A DNA stretch of 45,485 nt from Acetobacteraceae bacterium (GTDB taxonomy: Bacteria; Pseudomonadota; Alphaproteobacteria; Acetobacterales; Acetobacteraceae). The stretch is taken from contig JAIEOO010000072.1 in the NCBI GenBank assembly GCA_019750475.1, positions 1 through 45,485 on the forward strand, given 5' to 3'. Below the pieces are notes generated by a model, which saw only the letters and a program-made list of their open reading frames with translations, was not told the DNA's origin and made no database searches. Below are positions 41,798 through 45,485 of the stretch, one piece after another. Position 1 is the stretch's first letter; each line of letters opens with the position of its first letter. The translations under genes and the position numbers were made by a program.

Positions 41798-42607
41798 ATG
41801 ATCGAGCACGCCCTCCCGGCCCTCTATGCCGTCTTCATCTGGTGGTTCGGCACCGGGCTGGTCTTCGTGCTCGACCAACTCTCGCGCCGGACCTTCCGGC
41901 TGTCCTTCGCGGTCGCCACGGCGGTGATGCTGGGCGCGCTGTACTGCATCACCGACCTCGCCGACCGGACCACGATCGGCGCGGCCTATGCGGGCTTCAC
42001 CTGCGCCATCCTGGTCTGGGCCTGGCAGGAGATCGCGTTCCTGACGGGCATCGTCACCGGCCCCAACCGGGAAGCGCTGCCCGAGGGCACGCATGGCTGG
42101 CCGCGCTTCCGCTCGGCCGTCATGGCGATCCTGCACCACGAGCTGGCGATCCTGGGGCTCGGGCTCGGGCTGCTCGTGCTGCTCTGGGGCGCGGACAACG
42201 CGGTCGCGCTCCACACCTACGCCATCCTGTGGGGCATGCGGCAGAGCGCCAAGCTCAACATCTTCCTCGGCGCGCGGAACCTGGGCGAGGGGATGATGCC
42301 GCCGCACCTCGCCTACATCGCCAGCTACTTCCGGCAGCGGACGATGAACTACCTGTTCCCGGTGTCGGTCACCGGGGGCACGGTGCTCGCCGTCCTGCTG
42401 CTCCAGCGCGCCATCGGCGGCGAGGAGTTCGAGGCCGTCGCCTACACCCTGCTCGCGACGCTCACGATCCTCGCCGTGCTGGAACACTGGTTCCTGATGC
42501 TGCCCATCCCGCTCGACGGCCTCTGGACCTGGGGGAAGCCGTCGGCTGAAACGCCCTCGCCGCAAGCGCCGCGCGGCCCGGACGCCACCCTTCCGTTGCG
42601 GCCCTGA
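41798..42607 (+). CDS. puhE: PuhE family membrane protein (DUF3623)
   Basis: Inner-membrane protein of 269 residues with about seven hydrophobic segments. IWWFGTGLVFVLDQLSRRTF, FTCAILVWAWQEIAFLTGIV and SAKLNIFLGARNLGEGMMPPHL are typical of DUF3623/PuhE. Disruption of puhE in Rhodobacter capsulatus changes bacteriochlorophyll production and reaction-centre levels; its activity is not defined. It starts immediately after acsF and is followed 18 bp later by hemA. Confidence 0.93.
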   Translation: MIEHALPALYAVFIWWFGTGLVFVLDQLSRRTFRLSFAVATAVMLGALYCITDLADRTTIGAAYAGFTCAILVWAWQEIAFLTGIVTGPNREALPEGTHGWPRFRSAVMAILHHELAILGLGLGLLVLLWGADNAVALHTYAILWGMRQSAKLNIFLGARNLGEGMMPPHLAYIASYFRQRTMNYLFPVSVTGGTVLAVLLLQRAIGGEEFEAVAYTLLATLTILAVLEHWFLMLPIPLDGLWTWGKPSAETPSPQAPRGPDATLPLRP

Positions 42608-42625
42608 TCCGAGAGAGGAACGAAG

Positions 42626-43837
42626 ATGAACTACGAGGCTCTGTTCCGGAAGCAGCTCGACGGGCTCCGCAAGGAGGGGCGCTACCGCGTCTTCGCCGAT
42701 CTCGAACGCCAGGCCGGCAACTTCCCGAAGGCGTGGCACCACGCGCCGTCGGGCAAGCGCGAGGTCACGATGTGGTGCTCGAACGACTATCTCGGCATGG
42801 GCCAGCACCCCGACGTGCTCGCCGCGATGCACGAGGCGCTGGACCGCTGCGGCGCGGGCGCCGGCGGCACGCGCAACATCGGCGGCACCAACCACGAGCA
42901 CGTGAAGCTGGAGCGCGAGCTGTCCGACCTGCACGGGACGGAATCCGCGCTGCTCTTCAACAGCGGCTACATGTCGAACTGGGCGACGCTCTCGACGCTC
43001 GGCCAGCGCCTGCCGGGCTGCGTCATCGTCTCGGACGAGCTGAACCACTCCTCCATGATCGAGGGGATCCGGCACAGCCGCGCGCTCTGCCAGATCTGGA
43101 AGCACAATGACCTCGAGGACCTGCGCGCGAAGCTCGCGGCCATTCCGGAGGGCACGCCGAAGGTCATCGCCTTCGAGAGCGTCTACTCGATGGACGGCGA
43201 CATCGCGCCCATCGCCGCCATCTGCGACCTCGCCGACGAGTTTGGCGCCATGACCTATTGCGACGAGGTGCACGCCGTCGGCCTCTACGGCCCCCGCGGC
43301 GGCGGCGTGTCGGAGCGCGACGGCGTGGCGCACCGCCTCACCATCATCGAGGGCACGCTCGCCAAGGCCTTCGGCGTGATCGGCGGCTACATCGCGGGCT
43401 CCGCCGCGGTGGTGGATTTCGTGCGCTCCTTCTCCTCGGGCTTCATCTTCTCGACGGCGCTGCCGCCGGCCGTCGCGGCGGGCTGCGCCGCCAGCATCCG
43501 GCACCTCAAGGCCAGCAACGCCGAGCGCGAGCGGATGCACGGCAACGTCGCCAAGCTGCGCGCCGGCCTCGACCGGCTCGGCATCCCGCACCTGGCGAAC
43601 CCCAGCCACATCGTGCCGGTGATGGTGCGCGACGCGCATCTGTGCAAGCGCATCAGCGACGAGCTGATGGAGGTGCACGGGGTGTACGTGCAGCCGATCA
43701 ACTACCCGACCGTCCCGCGCGGGACGGAGCGGCTGCGCTTCACGCCCTCGCCCGCGCATACGGATGCCGACATCGCGCACCTGCTCGACGCGCTCGCCTC
43801 CGTCTGGGCCGAGCACAAGCTGGCGGTGGCGGCCTGA
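42626..43837 (+). CDS. hemA: 5-aminolevulinate synthase
   Basis: Condenses glycine and succinyl-CoA to 5-aminolevulinate, the first step of tetrapyrrole synthesis in alphaproteobacteria. The 403-residue PLP enzyme shows [32 protein letters not shown] (the glycine loop), [12 protein letters not shown] and the PLP lysine at about 247 in [22 protein letters not shown] upstream is a good ribosome site. PGC-linked hemA copies are usual and may be one of two in the genome; the haem-regulatory Cys-Pro motif is not evident at the N-terminus. Confidence 0.97.
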   Translation: MNYEALFRKQLDGLRKEGRYRVFADLERQAGNFPKAWHHAPSGKREVTMWCSNDYLGMGQHPDVLAAMHEALDRCGAGAGGTRNIGGTNHEHVKLERELSDLHGTESALLFNSGYMSNWATLSTLGQRLPGCVIVSDELNHSSMIEGIRHSRALCQIWKHNDLEDLRAKLAAIPEGTPKVIAFESVYSMDGDIAPIAAICDLADEFGAMTYCDEVHAVGLYGPRGGGVSERDGVAHRLTIIEGTLAKAFGVIGGYIAGSAAVVDFVRSFSSGFIFSTALPPAVAAGCAASIRHLKASNAERERMHGNVAKLRAGLDRLGIPHLANPSHIVPVMVRDAHLCKRISDELMEVHGVYVQPINYPTVPRGTERLRFTPSPAHTDADIAHLLDALASVWAEHKLAVAA

Positions 43838-43841
43838 GAGC

Positions 43842-44903
43842 ATGGACGGGCTTCCCCTCAACCCGGTCTCCACCCGCGCGCTTCCCGCGCCGAAGCCGGT
43901 CTTCCCCTTCGCCGCGATCGTGGGGCAGGAGGAGCTTCGGCAGTCGCTCCTGCTCTGCGCGGTGGATCCGGGGATCGGCGGGGTGCTGGCGCTCGGCGAC
44001 CGGGGCACGGGGAAGTCCACCGCCATCCGCGCGCTGGCGGCGCTGCTGCCGCCGATGACGGCGGTGGCGGGCTGCCGCTTCCGCTGCGAGCCGGGCAAGC
44101 CCGCCGCCATCTGCGAGGTGTGCAACGGGCCTCACCCCCAGGCGGTGGAGACGGCCGTGCCCGTGGTGGACCTGCCGCTCGGCGCGACGGAGGACCGCGT
44201 GGTCGGCGCGCTCGACCTCGAACGCGCGCTGGCGCATGGCGAGAAGGCCTTTGAGCCCGGGCTGCTCGCCCGCGCGCATCGCGGCTTCCTCTACATCGAC
44301 GAGGTGAACCTGCTGGAGGACCACCTGGTGGACCTCCTGCTCGACGTCGCGGCCTCGGGCGAGAACGTGGTGGAGCGCGACGGGCTCTCCATCCGCCATC
44401 CGGCGCGCTTCGTGCTGGTGGGCAGCGGCAATCCGGAGGAGGGGGAGCTGCGGCCGCAGCTGCTCGACCGCTTCGGCCTCTCCGTCGAGGTCACCACGCC
44501 GACCGACCTGCCGGTGCGCATGGAGGTCATCCGCCGCCGCGACGCCTTCGAACGCGACCCGCCGCGCTTCCTCAAGCGCTGGGCCCGGGAGGAGCGCGCG
44601 CTGCAGAAGCGCATCCTCGCGGGCAAGGCGAAGCTGCCGCGGGTGCGGGTGCCGGACGCCATGCTCGAACTCGCGGCGCGGCTCTGCATCACGGCGGGCA
44701 CCGACGGGCTGCGCGGCGAGCTGACGCTGATCCGCACCGCGCGCGCCCTCGCCGCCTTCGAGGGCACCAGCGAGGTGACGGCGGCGCATCTGCGCGCCAT
44801 CGCGCCCCTCGCGCTGCGGCACCGGCTGCGCCGCAATCCGCTGGATGACAGCGTGAGCAGCGTGCGCGTCGCCCGCGCCGTGGAGGAGATCTTCGACGCA
44901 TGA
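43842..44903 (+). CDS. bchI: Magnesium chelatase ATPase subunit I
   Basis: AAA+ motor of Mg chelatase, forming hexamers with BchD to drive Mg2+ insertion by BchH. The 353-residue protein has the P-loop GDRGTGKST (52-60), the insert with the cysteine-rich [18 protein letters not shown] region (CxxC-like spacing), Walker [14 protein letters not shown] and the arginine finger region PQLLDRFGL. It starts 4 bp after hemA, and its stop overlaps the bchD start. Confidence 0.97.
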   Translation: MDGLPLNPVSTRALPAPKPVFPFAAIVGQEELRQSLLLCAVDPGIGGVLALGDRGTGKSTAIRALAALLPPMTAVAGCRFRCEPGKPAAICEVCNGPHPQAVETAVPVVDLPLGATEDRVVGALDLERALAHGEKAFEPGLLARAHRGFLYIDEVNLLEDHLVDLLLDVAASGENVVERDGLSIRHPARFVLVGSGNPEEGELRPQLLDRFGLSVEVTTPTDLPVRMEVIRRRDAFERDPPRFLKRWAREERALQKRILAGKAKLPRVRVPDAMLELAARLCITAGTDGLRGELTLIRTARALAAFEGTSEVTAAHLRAIAPLALRHRLRRNPLDDSVSSVRVARAVEEIFDA

Positions 44904-45485
44904 GCGACGCCGCCACCGCCGCAGCGCTTCTGGCGGTGGATCCGGCGGGGCTCGGAGGGGCGGTGCTGCGGGCGCCGGCCGGCGAGGAGCGCGACCGCTG
45001 GCTCGCGCTGTTCCGCGCGCTGCTGCCCGAGGGCGCGCCCTGGCGGCGCATGCCGCCCTCGATCCAGGACGACGCCCTGCTCGGCGGCCTCGACCTGCCG
45101 GCGACGCTCGCCGCGCGGCGGCCGGTGCACCGCGCCGGGCTGCTGGCCGAGGCGGCGGCCGGCGCCATCGCCGTGCCCATGGCGGAGCGCCTGACCCGTG
45201 CCCTCGCCGCCCGGCTGCTGAAGGGGCAGGAGGAGCACGGCTTCGCGCTGCTGGCCCTCGACGAAGGTCGGGACGACGAGGCGGTTCCGCCCGCCATCGC
45301 CGACCGGCTGGCCTTCCTGCTGGAGCTGCGCGAGGTGCCGGGCCCCGGCGCCGGAGCGGCCGCCGTGGCGGGCGCTCGCGCCAGGCTGCCCGGGACCGTC
45401 GTGCCGGACGAGGTGATGGAGGCGGTGCTGGCGACGGCCTCGGCCTGCGGCATCGCCTCGCTCCGCGCGCCCTGGCTGACGCTGC
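44900..45485 (+). CDS. bchD: Magnesium chelatase subunit D (5' part)
   Basis: The N-terminal 195 residues are present; the frame is open at the window end. The region resembles a degenerate AAA+ domain related to BchI without a normal P-loop (residues [20 protein letters not shown] where BchI has its nucleotide loop), as expected for BchD, which acts as platform for the BchI ring. The acidic linker and the VWA domain with its MIDAS motif should lie downstream. The ATG overlaps the bchI stop (ATGA). Confidence 0.93.
   Translation, partial: MSDAATAAALLAVDPAGLGGAVLRAPAGEERDRWLALFRALLPEGAPWRRMPPSIQDDALLGGLDLPATLAARRPVHRAGLLAEAAAGAIAVPMAERLTRALAARLLKGQEEHGFALLALDEGRDDEAVPPAIADRLAFLLELREVPGPGAGAAAVAGARARLPGTVVPDEVMEAVLATASACGIASLRAPWLTL

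Overview
The window is GC-rich DNA with no tRNA, rRNA, insertion sequence, phage gene or CRISPR array that I can see. Its main content is about 23 kb of photosynthesis gene cluster (PGC) of the purple-bacterial, alphaproteobacterial type. The PpsR/PpaA regulator pair, the oxygen-dependent cyclase AcsF, the PuhABC-E block and the DnaA-like HdaA next to ppk all fit an alphaproteobacterium. Gene content and hairpin-rich intergenic DNA suggest the Acetobacteraceae (Roseomonas-like aerobic anoxygenic phototrophs), but that placement is inference.

Left part, 1-21.5 kb, mostly housekeeping and accessory genes. The 3' end of hdaA is followed by ppk and ppx (polyphosphate synthesis and breakdown), then a stack of five hairpins in the convergent gap to a minus-strand AEC transporter, gmk and yicC group. 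Next come an SDR enzyme, a hotdog thioesterase, a membrane PAS-like/HPt protein without a kinase domain, icd with a good intrinsic terminator, a DsbA-fold isomerase and a DUF599 membrane protein. From 12.6 to 20.9 kb lies a plus-strand run: a giant secreted RTX nuclease of the ExeM/NucH type, a Tat-exported PhoD-like phosphatase, a 3-hydroxyisobutyrate-dehydrogenase-family enzyme and a sulfatase/phosphonate-monoesterase-family hydrolase. Several of these could release phosphate from extracellular DNA and esters. A minus-strand DUF4337 protein closes the section.

Right part, 21.6-45.5 kb, the PGC. A 212-bp divergent region (28261-28472) separates two gene trains. Leftward: ppaA, ppsR, bchG, a PucC-like transporter gene, bchP and hemC, with overlaps or very short gaps after ppsR. 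Rightward: bchF, bchN, bchB, bchH, bchL, bchM, lhaA, puhA, puhB, puhC, a small conserved gene, acsF, puhE, hemA, bchI and the first part of bchD, most joined by ATGA-type overlaps. Together they cover the route from 5-aminolevulinate (HemA) and hydroxymethylbilane (HemC) through Mg chelation (BchHID), methylation (BchM), ring E formation (AcsF), dark protochlorophyllide reduction (BchLNB), C3-vinyl hydration (BchF) and tail attachment and reduction (BchG, BchP), plus assembly of reaction centre and LH1 (PuhA/B/C/E, LhaA). The puf, crt, bchCXYZ, bchE and bchO genes are not in the window.

Points most worth a second look: hemC translationally coupled to bchP; a PpsR that seems to lack both classical redox cysteines; a perfect PpsR-type palindrome inside ppaA; the small PGC gene of unknown function between puhC and acsF; the kinase-less membrane HPt protein; the RTX nuclease/PhoD pair; and the hairpin stack.
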